This document shows, one piece after another, positions 18,607 to 27,278 of a DNA stretch of 64,000 nucleotides; within the stretch, counting starts at the first letter, position 1, and each line of letters opens with the position of its first letter. The position numbers were made by a program, and so were the translations under genes. Source of the DNA: CCY15215 sp039194995 (GTDB lineage: Bacteria; Cyanobacteriota; Cyanobacteriia; Cyanobacteriales; Spirulinaceae); the NCBI GenBank assembly GCA_039194995.1, contig JBCCVR010000011.1:1-64000 (forward strand), written 5' to 3'. The notes under the pieces are model-generated. The model was not told the DNA's origin and did not search any database. It saw nothing but the letters and a program-made list of their open reading frames with translations.

Positions 18607-19583
18607 CCCTGCAAATAGGTTTGACGATATTCTTCTCGTGCCATTTTCTCGGCTTCCTCCCGCGTCCATCGAGATAAAGAAGGAAGTTGGGGAATATTTG
18701 AATATTGACGGGGCAAAGGTCGCCCGTAAATATCAAAAATAACTTGCGCGATCGCCCGACAGCAAGCCCCCGGATGGCGAACGATTTGTTCTTCGCAAAA
18801 TCGAATCACAATCCAGCCTCGACTGAGAAAAAAATAATTGCGATCGCGATCGCAATCGATAAAATGAATGGGTTGTCGAGTCTGGAACGCATAAGGCTCA
18901 TCGATTTCGATATCGATATGCAATCCATTTTCATCAATATAAGCAAAATCGGCAGTGTAGGAAAAGCCTCGATCAAATTTAGGATTATGTAATGTTTTCC
19001 CAACATAAATCTTGCCCGGAAAATTTATTTTTAAATCACTTTCAAATTTCTTTTCACTTTGGCCTCGTGCAGGGCGATTATTCTGACCTGGTTTGACTGT
19101 TTTCGCCAATTGTTCCTGCATGGGAGCAAAAACAACTTTACAATCGTTTTCCCATTGTGCGAGCAAGCGATCGCTTTCCTGTTTCTTCTGTTGAAATTTG
19201 GTGAAAGCGATTTGATATGCCCGATCTCGATCCTGATATTGTTGTAATTTTTTGGAATAATTGCGTTTCCGTGCTACGTTAATTTTGTGTTGCTCCCGGC
19301 GATCGTAGTATAAGAAAAAAACGAAAGTAAGTGTCAAAAAAAACAGGGAAATGATGCCTAAAAATGGTATAATATTAGTAAAATATATTCCCAAAGAAAA
19401 ACCGAACAGACCAAAAATCAGTATTAAAGAACTGGGTTTAAAATTGAATTGTTGCAGTATTTTTCTGGGTAATTGAGGACGTTTTGGTTCTTTAAAATAA
19501 GGGATGTCGGGACGAGGTGGCATGGGAGCTAAACATCGCTCTATGTTCAGTGGAATCAAAACAATTGGATAAGAGGAATCCAT
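18603..19583 (-). CDS. Membrane-anchored PD-(D/E)XK nuclease-like protein
   Basis: A 326-residue protein with three parts. Residues 52-93 are two adjacent membrane spans. Residues 95-165 are a charged, probably coiled-coil helix. Residues 178-300 look like a Vsr/DUF559-type PD-(D/E)XK nuclease fold: D212 in YTADFAYID, E226 and D228 in IDIEIDEPY, then RNYFFLSRGWIVIRF, the usual late strand. The fold call rests on motif spacing and should be tested by structure prediction. Joining such a domain to the membrane is unusual. An internal start at 19523 (MPPRPD) is possible; neither start has a ribosome binding site. Role could be processing of incoming DNA, but this is conjecture. Confidence 0.6.
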   Translation of the reverse strand: MDSSYPIVLIPLNIERCLAPMPPRPDIPYFKEPKRPQLPRKILQQFNFKPSSLILIFGLFGFSLGIYFTNIIPFLGIISLFFLTLTFVFFLYYDRREQHKINVARKRNYSKKLQQYQDRDRAYQIAFTKFQQKKQESDRLLAQWENDCKVVFAPMQEQLAKTVKPGQNNRPARGQSEKKFESDLKINFPGKIYVGKTLHNPKFDRGFSYTADFAYIDENGLHIDIEIDEPYAFQTRQPIHFIDCDRDRNYFFLSRGWIVIRFCEEQIVRHPGACCRAIAQVIFDIYGRPLPRQYSNIPQLPSLSRWTREEAEKMAREEYRQTYLQG

Positions 19584-19620
19584 TATTAATTGCGATCTCG
19601 TTTGTTGTTTGCAGATAAAA

Positions 19621-20193
19621 CTAACTATTTGCTGACAATTGTTTTAATTTTCTCTCCACGCTTTTGGGATCGTCAATTCCCAAAAAACCGATTTCTTGAG
19701 TGTAAGTGCGGCCTTTGCTAGTCGTATGAGTCGAGGTAGTAATAATAATATCTCCCGTTCCATCTCTCCTTTCTCTCCGGAAAATCTCTTGGAGTTGTTT
19801 GGGGGAGTAACTTCTAATGGTAACGTTTCTAATCCCGCTCTCAAACGCAATTGCTCTGCGATCGGTAATGACATAGGCAGTAGAACGGGCTTTCAACCAA
19901 ACCCAAAAAGGCGAGGTAAGCATCCCGAAACCGATTGCAACAAACGGAATGCCGAAAAGTGGAAATAAATGCTCTTCCGGCTTAAATCCGTCGCTGAAGT
20001 TGGGTAATTGAAAGCCAGAAGCGCCGTACATCCAAAAGATTGCAAATGCCGTCCAGGGAATGGCAAACAGAAAAGAGTTGATTGAAGCGGCTGTAAAAAA
20101 ACGCGGTTTTGGTTGTCCGATCCAGTCGATGAACTCGCCGGGATCGAGTTCGCGATCGATAATTTTGCGCAGTTTTTTGGGAATTGCTTTCAT
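19621..20193 (-). CDS. Membrane protein with bacterial PH-like domain
   Basis: A 190-residue protein. Two hydrophobic segments near residues 30-50 and 75-97 are followed by a short beta-rich domain beginning ARSTAYVITDRRAIAFESG, the signature of the bacterial pleckstrin-homology (DUF304-like) family, with IRSYSPKQLQEI. Such proteins sit in the inner membrane with the PH-like domain in the cytoplasm; function is unknown. The ATG at 20193 (MKAIPKKLRK) is chosen over the one at 20217. It lies 37 nt upstream of the nuclease-like gene on the same strand, so the two may be an operon of membrane proteins. Confidence 0.75.
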   Translation of the reverse strand: MKAIPKKLRKIIDRELDPGEFIDWIGQPKPRFFTAASINSFLFAIPWTAFAIFWMYGASGFQLPNFSDGFKPEEHLFPLFGIPFVAIGFGMLTSPFWVWLKARSTAYVITDRRAIAFESGIRNVTIRSYSPKQLQEIFRRERRDGTGDIIITTSTHTTSKGRTYTQEIGFLGIDDPKSVERKLKQLSANS

Positions 20194-20311
20194 GATTCTC
20201 TCACTCAATCCTACCAAGAATCAATATATCGAAAAACAACCCAGACGATCGCAACCCTCCCCAAATTCCGAGCGATCGCGCTACAGTAAAACAAGTCTCT
20301 GGTTTTGAACC

Positions 20312-20785
20312 ATGACCATTTATTTTTACACGACCCGCGATAAATCTTACGGTTGTTTTTCTAACTTTTCCGCTCATGGTTTTGAGTTGGATGGCGTTTG
20401 GTGGCCCACCAGCGAACATTATTTTCAGGCGCAGAAATTTACCGGAACGCCTCATGTTGAAGAGATTCGTTTGGCCAAAACTCCAAAAATTGCCGCCAAA
20501 ATGGGGCGCGATCGCAAGCGTCCGTTACGCCAAGATTGGGAAACTGTCAAAGAAGAAGTGATGAAAAAAGCACTCCTCGAAAAATTTTCCACCCATCCCG
20601 AGATTGGCGAACTCTTGCTCTCTACCGGAGAGGAAGAAATTGTCGAAAACTCCCCCTTCGATTACTATTGGGGCTGCGGAAAAAATGGCTGCGGAAAAAA
20701 TCGCTTGGGCTTTCTCTTAATGGAAGTCCGGGCTATCCTGCGCGATCGCATTGCCAAGATCGACCGACAAACCGAATCCAAATGA
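20312..20785 (+). CDS. NADAR-family protein (YbiA-like)
   Basis: A 157-residue protein of the NADAR family. Characteristic segments: GCFSNFSAHGFELDG, WWPTSEHYFQAQKF, and the C-terminal DYYWGCGKNGCGKNRLG. Relatives hydrolyse N-glycosidic bonds, either of riboflavin precursors (YbiA/RibX) or of ADP-ribose on nucleic acid; which applies here is not clear. Full length for the family. It lies 57 nt upstream of petG on the same strand, and the two could share a transcript. Confidence 0.88.
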   Translation: MTIYFYTTRDKSYGCFSNFSAHGFELDGVWWPTSEHYFQAQKFTGTPHVEEIRLAKTPKIAAKMGRDRKRPLRQDWETVKEEVMKKALLEKFSTHPEIGELLLSTGEEEIVENSPFDYYWGCGKNGCGKNRLGFLLMEVRAILRDRIAKIDRQTESK

Positions 20786-20842
20786 GGTGTCTTTGGTATA
20801 GGATAAAGAAAGAATAAAAAAATACTGGAAAAGGAGTTAAAA

Positions 20843-20956
20843 ATGGTCGAACATCTACTTTTAGGAATCGTTCTCGGTTTAGTTTCCGTGACCCTTTTAG
20901 GTCTGTTTTTTGCTGCTTATATGCAGTACAAGCGCGACGATCGCGCGATCGGCTAA
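20843..20956 (+). CDS. petG: Cytochrome b6f complex subunit 5, PetG
   Basis: A 37-residue single-span protein: MVEHLLLGIVLGLVSVTL, then LGLFFAAYMQYKR. The pattern MVE-x-LL-x-G-x-VLGLV and the ending AAY-x-QYKR match PetG, needed for assembly and stability of the thylakoid cytochrome b6f complex. AAGGAG at 20831-20836 lies 6 nt before the ATG. The gene is short enough to be missed by automatic callers. A strong terminator follows at once. It is good evidence that the organism is a cyanobacterium. Confidence 0.95.
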   Translation: MVEHLLLGIVLGLVSVTLLGLFFAAYMQYKRDDRAIG

Positions 20957-20961
20957 AAAAG

Positions 20962-20990
20962 AGTCGGGTGCGTTATTAATGCACCCGACT
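20962..20990. terminator. Bidirectional terminator between petG and the S1-protein gene
   Basis: A perfect 10-bp stem AGTCGGGTGC/GCACCCGACT (20962-20971, 20981-20990) with a 9-nt loop. On the minus strand it is followed by CTCTTTTTT, giving a strong terminator for the S1-domain gene. On the plus strand the T-richness is weaker (TATTCTGATTTTATT) but serves petG. Confidence 0.9.
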
Positions 20991-21000
20991 TATTCTGATT

Positions 21001-22170
21001 TTATTCTTCTTCCCGATTGGCTGGAGGAGGCTCGAGTATTGCTCCGGGTGGCGGCGGTTGAATGAGGGGATCGATTAACTCTTTGGGAGGAGTTGCCCCG
21101 GGCGGCGGCGGTTGAGACGGTTGTTCCAGGGGGACTTCCCGTTGAGGGGAAACCAGAGGCGGTGCCATTGCTCCGGGTGGCGGCGGTTGAATGAGGGGAT
21201 CTTCTCTTGCTCCCGGTGGGGGTGGTTGAGTAATCGATTGTTTCTTCTCTTGCTTTTTCTCTTGTTCCCTTTCCGCTTTCTTGCGTTTTGCAGTTTCGAG
21301 GCGTTCTTCCGCATCCGCCATCACTGCATCCATTTTTTCTAAAATCTCCCCGGGATAACTTTCTAACATCTTGGTGGAGAAAGAAAGGCGATTTTTATCC
21401 TCATCGATATCGGCAACAATCACCTTCAGTTCTTGACCGATTTTAAACACCGTGTTGAGAGAATGAATGGGACTATCGCTCACTTGTTTGACGTGCAATA
21501 ACCCCGTCAAACCGCCAATATCAACAAACACGCCATAGGGTTGAATGCTGACCACTTTTCCTTCTGCGAGGGTTCCCGGTTCGACGCTCTTAATGGCTTC
21601 CGATCGCGCTGCATCCCGTTGGGATAATACCAGTTTGCGCCGTTCGGGATCCACTTCCAAACAAGTCACCGTCAAAGACTGCCCCACCAAGGTATCTAAA
21701 TTCTCCTTTTCCATCAGATGCGATCGGGGAATAAAAGAGCGCAACCCGTTCACCTGTCCGGTTACGCCACCGCGATTGACTCCTGTAACCCGCATTTGTA
21801 CCGACGAGCCTTTCTCTTTCACCTCCAGCATATCGTCCCATGCCTGCTTGATGGAAAGTTGGCGGCGAGACAGTAAAACCTGTCCTTCCGCATCCTGTCC
21901 GCGAACGATTAAAAATTCAAATTCTTCATTGAGGGGTAAAACTTTACTCAAATCGCCAGTCGAGTCCAACGCCGCCTCATCACTGGGAACGAATCCAGAA
22001 GATTTACCGCCAATATCGACATAAATGCCATCAGAAGTATGTTCGACGATCGTACCCAGTACCACCTCTCCGCGTTGAAAGCTGAAGGTTTCTCCTTCGA
22101 TAGCCTTGGCAAAGTCATCCATCGAAAAGGAGGCTTGGGTTGGATTAGAATTGGTCGGTTTGGAACTCAT
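21001..22170 (-). CDS. S1 RNA-binding domain protein (S1-like, Rps1b type)
   Basis: A 389-residue protein with three S1 domains: about 35-105 (GEVVLGTIVEHTSDGIYVD), 120-190 (SVQMRVTGVNRGGVTGQV) and 205-275 (GKVVSIQPYGVFVDIGG). A charged helix (KRKKAEREQEKKQEKKQ) and a ~95-residue Pro-rich tail follow, in which QPPPPGA occurs four times. Cyanobacteria carry more than one S1-like protein with three domains; these bind mRNA and the small ribosomal subunit. The repeat tail is not part of the family core. The ATG at 22170 (MSSKPTNSN) is chosen over 22209 because it fits the family start. Terminated by the hairpin at 20962. Confidence 0.85.
   Translation of the reverse strand: MSSKPTNSNPTQASFSMDDFAKAIEGETFSFQRGEVVLGTIVEHTSDGIYVDIGGKSSGFVPSDEAALDSTGDLSKVLPLNEEFEFLIVRGQDAEGQVLLSRRQLSIKQAWDDMLEVKEKGSSVQMRVTGVNRGGVTGQVNGLRSFIPRSHLMEKENLDTLVGQSLTVTCLEVDPERRKLVLSQRDAARSEAIKSVEPGTLAEGKVVSIQPYGVFVDIGGLTGLLHVKQVSDSPIHSLNTVFKIGQELKVIVADIDEDKNRLSFSTKMLESYPGEILEKMDAVMADAEERLETAKRKKAEREQEKKQEKKQSITQPPPPGAREDPLIQPPPPGAMAPPLVSPQREVPLEQPSQPPPPGATPPKELIDPLIQPPPPGAILEPPPANREEE
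21038..21201. repeat. Perfect 35-bp direct repeat inside the S1-protein gene
   Basis: The stretch 21038-21072 is repeated exactly at 21167-21201, 129 bp (43 codons) away. It encodes LIQPPPPGA plus neighbouring residues. Two weaker copies of the QPPPPGA coding unit lie nearby. Recombination between the copies would remove or add exactly 43 codons in frame. Confidence 0.9.
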
Positions 22171-22302
22171 AACAGTCTGTACGGTGAAATTAGGCGTTTG
22201 CAATCCCAAGGCGGTTTTTTTTTCGAGGAAAATTAAACCGAGTTTCCCGGAGATTGAAAACGAGAGCGCTCTTTTGTTTACATTAACCGTTTCTTCGGAA
22301 AA

Positions 22303-23043
22303 CTACAGTGTTGAGCTAAACAACTGTAACACTTTTTGCCACGCATCCTGCGCTGAGGCTTCATCGTAATCCGAACGGCGATCGCAAAAAAAGCCATGCC
22401 CTACTCCGTTATACTGAAAAATTTGGTGAGTAATATTACATTTTTTCAATTCTGCGGCGATCGCATCGACTTGCTCGCTGGGAATCAAGACATCTTCTCT
22501 ACCGAAAAAAGCGTATAGGATACCTTTAATCTCTTTTGTTCGGGTAATGGTGGGTTCTCCTCCGCCCGGGGTCAGCGTGGCAACTCCCGCCCCGTAAAAT
22601 GAAGCCGTGGCTTTAATCTCTTCGAGAACTGCCCCCAAATAGACGACGTGACCCCCAAAACAAAAGCCAATACTGCCGATGCTTCCCGTTTTCAGATTGG
22701 GTAGAGTTTTGAGATAAGCGATCGCGCCTTGGATATCCCCAAGGAGTTCGTCCGCTTGGGTTAGCACTTTATATTCTCGCCCCCATTTTATTTCTTCGGG
22801 ACTGTATCCCACTGCAAAACCCGGAGCCAAACGCTGATAAATGGCGGGTGCGATCGCAATATACCCTTCTTTGGCGATTCGTTCGGTTACATCGCGAATA
22901 TGCTCATTGACTCCAAAAATCTCTTGAATGACGACGATCCCGGGATAAGTTCCCGCTTCTATTGGTTGGGCGAGATAGGCATCAATTGGCAAATCCCCAT
23001 TTTTCACCGCGACCCACTCGGTGCGAATATTTGTACCCATCAT
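22303..23043 (-). CDS. Dienelactone hydrolase family protein
   Basis: A 246-residue alpha/beta hydrolase of the dienelactone hydrolase family. Seen: IQEIFGVNEHIRD (the conserved Glu of DLHs), GFCFGG with the nucleophilic Cys, GREDVLIP with the Asp and GVGHGFFCD with the His. Cytosolic, no signal peptide. Many bacteria carry such enzymes without a chlorocatechol pathway, and the natural substrate is then unknown. The first two codons are both ATG; the start is 23043 or 23040. Divergent from plmA, with 77 nt between. Confidence 0.9.
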   Translation of the reverse strand: MMGTNIRTEWVAVKNGDLPIDAYLAQPIEAGTYPGIVVIQEIFGVNEHIRDVTERIAKEGYIAIAPAIYQRLAPGFAVGYSPEEIKWGREYKVLTQADELLGDIQGAIAYLKTLPNLKTGSIGSIGFCFGGHVVYLGAVLEEIKATASFYGAGVATLTPGGGEPTITRTKEIKGILYAFFGREDVLIPSEQVDAIAAELKKCNITHQIFQYNGVGHGFFCDRRSDYDEASAQDAWQKVLQLFSSTL

Positions 23044-23120
23044 AGTTTGTAATCTTCCCCAAAACCGTCTGAGAACAATCTACACTAGAGAAACGCGCTC
23101 ATTTCGCCGAATTCTCAGCT

Positions 23121-24113
23121 ATGGTTAACCCCTTGCAATTTAATATCCAAACGGATAGCGATATTCCCGCCTCGAAACAACTCTTCGATCAAATTCAATT
23201 TGCGATCGCATCTCGTCAGTATCCCCCGGGTCATCGTCTCCCCAGCACCCGTCAACTGGCGCAAATTACCGGACTGCACCGCAATACGGTGAGTAAGGTC
23301 TATCGCCAACTCGAAGAAACCGGATTGGTAGAATCCCAAGCCGGATCCGGCATCTACGTCAAAGCACAGGGTCACGAGGGCGGGACAAAACTCGGTTCTC
23401 CCATGCTCGAACAATACCCGGAAGCCTATCAAGTCGTCCAGAAGAGCATTGACGAATTATTGGTGCAGGGTTGTACCCTCTCCCAAGCGCGAGAACTCTT
23501 TCTCTCGGAAATTGATTGGCGCTTGCGGTGTAGTGCAAGGGTTTTAGTGACGGTTCCCCAACGCGATATCGGGGCGGGAGAATTAATGGTGAAGGAACTT
23601 GAAGGCGCTTTAAAAATTCCCATTCAATTGGTTTCCCTCGAAGAATTAGCCGAGGTGCTCGAGCAAACCCATTCGGGAACTGTCGTCACCAGTCGCTATT
23701 TTATCAAAGAAGCCGAATCCCTCGCCGCCCCAAAATCCGTGCGGGTTATTCCTGTAGATATCTATGATTACAATCAGGAGTTGATAAAAATCAAGGATCT
23801 TCGTCAAAATAGCTGTTTGGGATTGGTGAGTTTAAGCGATGGGATTTTAGGGATCGCGCAAATTTTAATTCATAGCTTGCGCGGGGATGACCTTTTAGTG
23901 ATGACTGCAAGGGTAGACGATACTTACCGCCTCAATGCCCTGATTAAAAGCGCCCATACGATTATCTGCGATCGCGCCAGTTACGATGCCACCAAACAGG
24001 CAATTCTCAAAGCACGAGAGGATCTCATTCGCCATCCGGATTTGATTTGCAGCGAAAACTATATCGGTGAAAAATCGATTAATTTACTCAAGCGAGAACT
24101 AGGGCTGGGGTAA
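23121..24113 (+). CDS. plmA: PlmA, cyanobacterial GntR-type regulator
   Basis: A 330-residue regulator with an N-terminal GntR winged helix (residues ~20-80; RLPSTRQLAQITGLHRNTVSK) and a ~250-residue C-terminal ligand-binding part with no aminotransferase lysine. The length and C domain (KELEGALKIPIQLVSLEEL; DRASYDATKQAI) match PlmA, a cyanobacteria-specific regulator first found by its effect on plasmid maintenance and later shown to join the PipX-PII nitrogen signalling complex. Most cyanobacteria have one such gene. Regulatory targets cannot be read from the window. Confidence 0.88.
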   Translation: MVNPLQFNIQTDSDIPASKQLFDQIQFAIASRQYPPGHRLPSTRQLAQITGLHRNTVSKVYRQLEETGLVESQAGSGIYVKAQGHEGGTKLGSPMLEQYPEAYQVVQKSIDELLVQGCTLSQARELFLSEIDWRLRCSARVLVTVPQRDIGAGELMVKELEGALKIPIQLVSLEELAEVLEQTHSGTVVTSRYFIKEAESLAAPKSVRVIPVDIYDYNQELIKIKDLRQNSCLGLVSLSDGILGIAQILIHSLRGDDLLVMTARVDDTYRLNALIKSAHTIICDRASYDATKQAILKAREDLIRHPDLICSENYIGEKSINLLKRELGLG

Positions 24114-24152
24114 TTTCAGCGATGCGATCGGGGCTCTATCAATATTCCAATC

Positions 24153-25874
24153 ATGTCTCTATCAACTAACAAATCGATCGATAAAGGGTTTCTCTGGCAA
24201 TGGATTCTACTCCACATGACGATCGGTGTGGGGGTCGTGGGATTATTGAGTGTCTTTAATAATGCAACATTATGGTTTCTATCATTTTTGTGTATTACAA
24301 TTTGCCTGTCTTGGGCGCAATGGTTTCTGCTCCGTCGAGTGCGCCGAGATATGGGCGGTTGGCAATACACGGGTCTTGCTGCATTTCTGATCTCGTTCTT
24401 CTCATCTGAACTTCACCCACTCGCTCCATTGCTAATCTATCCCATTGCGTTGAGTCTGGTTCAATGGCGGATTTTGCATCGTATTGTCAAACGTGCCTAT
24501 TGGTGGTTTCCGCTTAATTTTGTTTCACTGGTATTGAGTAGTTTTCTTGCAGCTTTATTGGTAATAGTCCTGAATACAAATTCTACGCTAGCGCTGGGAA
24601 TTATTAGCGCGATCGCAGGGGGACTATTGGGATTTTTATATGGTAGCTTCTCGGTTTGGGGTTTAAGGCGACTCTTTCGGCAACAAAAACCCATTGCGCA
24701 ACAAAAACCTATTGCGCAACAATCCTCACCATCACAGGACAAGAAACTTACATCTCAACAACTATTATTTAGGTCGATTTTCTTAGTTTTATTTTTTCTT
24801 GCCACGATGTTGTGGTATCGTCTCCTACCCCGAGCCAGTTTCCAGTATTCCAATCTCCTCTGGTTTATTGTCGTTGTTCCTTACCTTTACGTCTCAATTT
24901 TGTTTCACGAGTTAGGCCATCTCATTGCGGCTTTACTCTGTGGTTTTAAACTCAGATTTATTGCGGTCAATCGCTTAATACTGTTACGCAATAGTCAAGG
25001 ACTTTCCGTTAAGTTTTTGCAACGATACTCGGCCGGAGGAATAACCAGTACATTGCCGATCGATATCAAGCATCTGCGACGCAATCTCATCATAAAAATT
25101 GCAGCCGGGCCATTTGCCTCCTTTTTGCTATTTTTGTTAGGCGTTGTCTTGATTCAATTTCCGCAAACTACCGCTCAAAATCCGTTGTTGTGGATATTGG
25201 CATCACTATCTTCTCTCAATTTGGGAATCGCGATTAGCAATCTCCTCCCGCTCAAATTCGGTGAATTTCGGACGGATGGCAGTCTGATTTTAATGTTGTT
25301 GGGCAATACGCCAGAGGGTTTGTGCCTCCAAAGTATCTATGCTTATCATGCCGAACAAATGCAAGGAATTCGACCGAGAGATGTCGATCCAAATACGATC
25401 GCTGGGGGTTTGGGAAGTCGCGATCGCTCTATTTTTGAGATAGATGGATTTATGATGGCTTACGCCTGCGCTTTAGATGCAGGGGATCTCGAACAAGCTG
25501 GAGACTATCTGGATCGAGCCTTAGCACTCAAACAAGTCTTGCCAGAATTCTTTCGCACCCCTCTCTTACTAGAAGGGGCGTATTTTTATGCCCATGTTCG
25601 CCGCGAACTCGATATTGCCCGAGACTGGTTTGCCAAGGCTCGAGATTTTACGCTGATCGAACCGCATACCCTCCATCGAGTAAAAGCAGCATTGGCTCTG
25701 GTCGAGGGTAACTACACCGAAGCGATCGATCGCACTCAACAGGGAATTCAACAAGCGAAAGACAGCCGTTTTTTACGAGGAAGCGCGATCGCCGAGATCG
25801 ATCTGTTGCAACAAATTGAAACTGAGGCTCGATCTGGGGGCGATCTGTTAAAATTGCCTTCGCAGCAACTTTAA
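24153..25874 (+). CDS. M50 site-2-protease-like protein with helical-repeat tail
   Basis: A 573-residue protein. Residues 15-175 hold about five to six membrane spans of unknown type. Residues 178-190 contain QQKPIA twice, from an 18-nt tandem duplication. Residues 205-400 are an M50 peptidase core: zinc motif HELGH at 252-256 and a later NLLPLKFGEFRTDG where M50 enzymes have their conserved N/D-P-x-x-x-x-DG (the Asp of DG is present). Residues 430-560 are soluble helical repeats of TPR kind (ALDAGDLEQAGDYLDRALALKQ). Site-2 proteases cut membrane-bound regulators; the tail may bind substrate. The next gene starts 6 nt after the stop. Confidence 0.8.
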   Translation: MSLSTNKSIDKGFLWQWILLHMTIGVGVVGLLSVFNNATLWFLSFLCITICLSWAQWFLLRRVRRDMGGWQYTGLAAFLISFFSSELHPLAPLLIYPIALSLVQWRILHRIVKRAYWWFPLNFVSLVLSSFLAALLVIVLNTNSTLALGIISAIAGGLLGFLYGSFSVWGLRRLFRQQKPIAQQKPIAQQSSPSQDKKLTSQQLLFRSIFLVLFFLATMLWYRLLPRASFQYSNLLWFIVVVPYLYVSILFHELGHLIAALLCGFKLRFIAVNRLILLRNSQGLSVKFLQRYSAGGITSTLPIDIKHLRRNLIIKIAAGPFASFLLFLLGVVLIQFPQTTAQNPLLWILASLSSLNLGIAISNLLPLKFGEFRTDGSLILMLLGNTPEGLCLQSIYAYHAEQMQGIRPRDVDPNTIAGGLGSRDRSIFEIDGFMMAYACALDAGDLEQAGDYLDRALALKQVLPEFFRTPLLLEGAYFYAHVRRELDIARDWFAKARDFTLIEPHTLHRVKAALALVEGNYTEAIDRTQQGIQQAKDSRFLRGSAIAEIDLLQQIETEARSGGDLLKLPSQQL

Positions 25875-25880
25875 ACCCGC

Positions 25881-27227
25881 ATGAGTGCCACCCTATCTCC
25901 AACCCGCTTAAGCGAAGAACGCGCCCTCTCCATCATTGAATCCATCATCGCGCAATCCCAATCCGACGGCGTTTTTGTTAGTCTGAAAGCCGGAGAATCC
26001 GCACTCAGTCGCTTTTCGGAAAACCAGATCGGGCAAAACATCACGAAACATTACTTTAAGCTCAAAATTACCAGTTACTTCGGCCAGCGTACTGCCTCCT
26101 CTTCCACCACCGAATCCGATCCCGAAGCCTGGGGCGAAACCCTACGCCGTTCGGAAGAGTTGGCGCGTTTTGCCCCGGAAGATCCCGAATGGATGCCCCT
26201 ACTGTCTCCCCAAACCTACGACGAGAGAATTCCGGCTTTTGATGAAGAGACGGCCGATTTATCCCCGCGATCGCGCGGAGAATTAGTGAATCGCGCTTGT
26301 ACCCTCTCTCGTAATGCCAAGATGGAAGGATCGGGGTCTTTAAGTACGGATTGTGAAGTTACGGCCATTGGCAATTCTACCGGATTGCGTGCTTGCGATC
26401 GCGCGACGGAGGCGGATTTTAGTTTCACCGCCCGAGGCGATCGCGGTTCGAGTTGGGGCAGTAATACCGCCTTTGCGATCGCGGATATTCCCCTCGCCGA
26501 GACTGCTGAAGCAACCCTCGATCTCGCCCAACAAGCGCAAAATCCCCAAGATATCACCCCTGGCGTGTATCCGGTCATTTTCAGTCCCGCCGCCTTTGCC
26601 AATCTTCTCGCTTGGACAATCTGGAATCTAGATGCACGGGCGGCGGATGAAGGGCGATCGTTTATGTCTCGCAAGGATGCAACTGGGCAAACCATTGGTA
26701 ATCGCATCGGTGAATCTCTTTTTAGTCCCCTCGTAAATATTCGGCGAGATCCCGCACATCCCCTCTTGCAAAGCAGTACGTTTTTTGGGGATGGTTTGCC
26801 CAAGACTGCCCTCGAAATTATTCGCCAAGGCGTTCCCCAAACTCTTTCCTATAGCCGCTATTGGGCGCAAGAAAAAGACCGATCGCCGACGGGGAGTTTA
26901 TTTCCCTTTGTCATGGAGGGCAGCGATCGCACGTTAGCCGATTCCCTCGGGGAGATGGAGCGCGGTATTTTTATTAATCGATCTTGGTATGTTAACTGCA
27001 CCGATCCTCGCACCCTAGAAGTGACGGGCATGACCCGAGATGGGACGTTTTGGGTTGAGAATGGCAAAATCTCTCATCCCGTGAAAAATTTGCGGTTCAA
27101 TCAATCTTTGCCGGATATGTTGCGAGATATTGACGATTTGACTGTGGTACGCCGTTGCGGAGGTTCTGTCGTTCCCGGGGTGCGGGTTAAAGCCTTTAAT
27201 TTTAGCAGCGTTACCGAAAGTATTTGA
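25881..27227 (+). CDS. TldD/PmbA family protein
   Basis: A 448-residue protein of the TldD/PmbA (U62) family, PmbA-like by length and by lacking the HExxxH of TldD. Recognisable: FSENQIGQNITKHYF, PGVYPVIFSPAAFANLLAW and the C-terminal TRDGTFWVENGKISHPVKNLRFNQS. Family pairs TldD/TldE form a heterodimeric metalloprotease acting on peptides and on modified natural products. Only one partner is present here; the metal-bearing partner must be elsewhere if the protein works as a pair. Probably co-transcribed with the M50 gene. Confidence 0.88.
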   Translation: MSATLSPTRLSEERALSIIESIIAQSQSDGVFVSLKAGESALSRFSENQIGQNITKHYFKLKITSYFGQRTASSSTTESDPEAWGETLRRSEELARFAPEDPEWMPLLSPQTYDERIPAFDEETADLSPRSRGELVNRACTLSRNAKMEGSGSLSTDCEVTAIGNSTGLRACDRATEADFSFTARGDRGSSWGSNTAFAIADIPLAETAEATLDLAQQAQNPQDITPGVYPVIFSPAAFANLLAWTIWNLDARAADEGRSFMSRKDATGQTIGNRIGESLFSPLVNIRRDPAHPLLQSSTFFGDGLPKTALEIIRQGVPQTLSYSRYWAQEKDRSPTGSLFPFVMEGSDRTLADSLGEMERGIFINRSWYVNCTDPRTLEVTGMTRDGTFWVENGKISHPVKNLRFNQSLPDMLRDIDDLTVVRRCGGSVVPGVRVKAFNFSSVTESI

Positions 27228-27242
27228 GGTTGTGTGGGAATG

Positions 27243-27269
27243 AACCACAGAGACACAGAGAAGCGCAGA
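27243..27269. repeat. ACCACAGAGACACAGAG-type dispersed repeat
   Basis: The sequence ACCACAGAGACACAGAGAA with a following GCGCAGAGAG is a purine-rich block found scattered between genes in many bacterial genomes. Here it lies between the convergent tldD-like gene and glgC, just before the terminator. The identification is from memory of the motif; copy number in this genome is unknown. Confidence 0.45.
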
Positions 27270-27278
27270 GAGAAAAAT

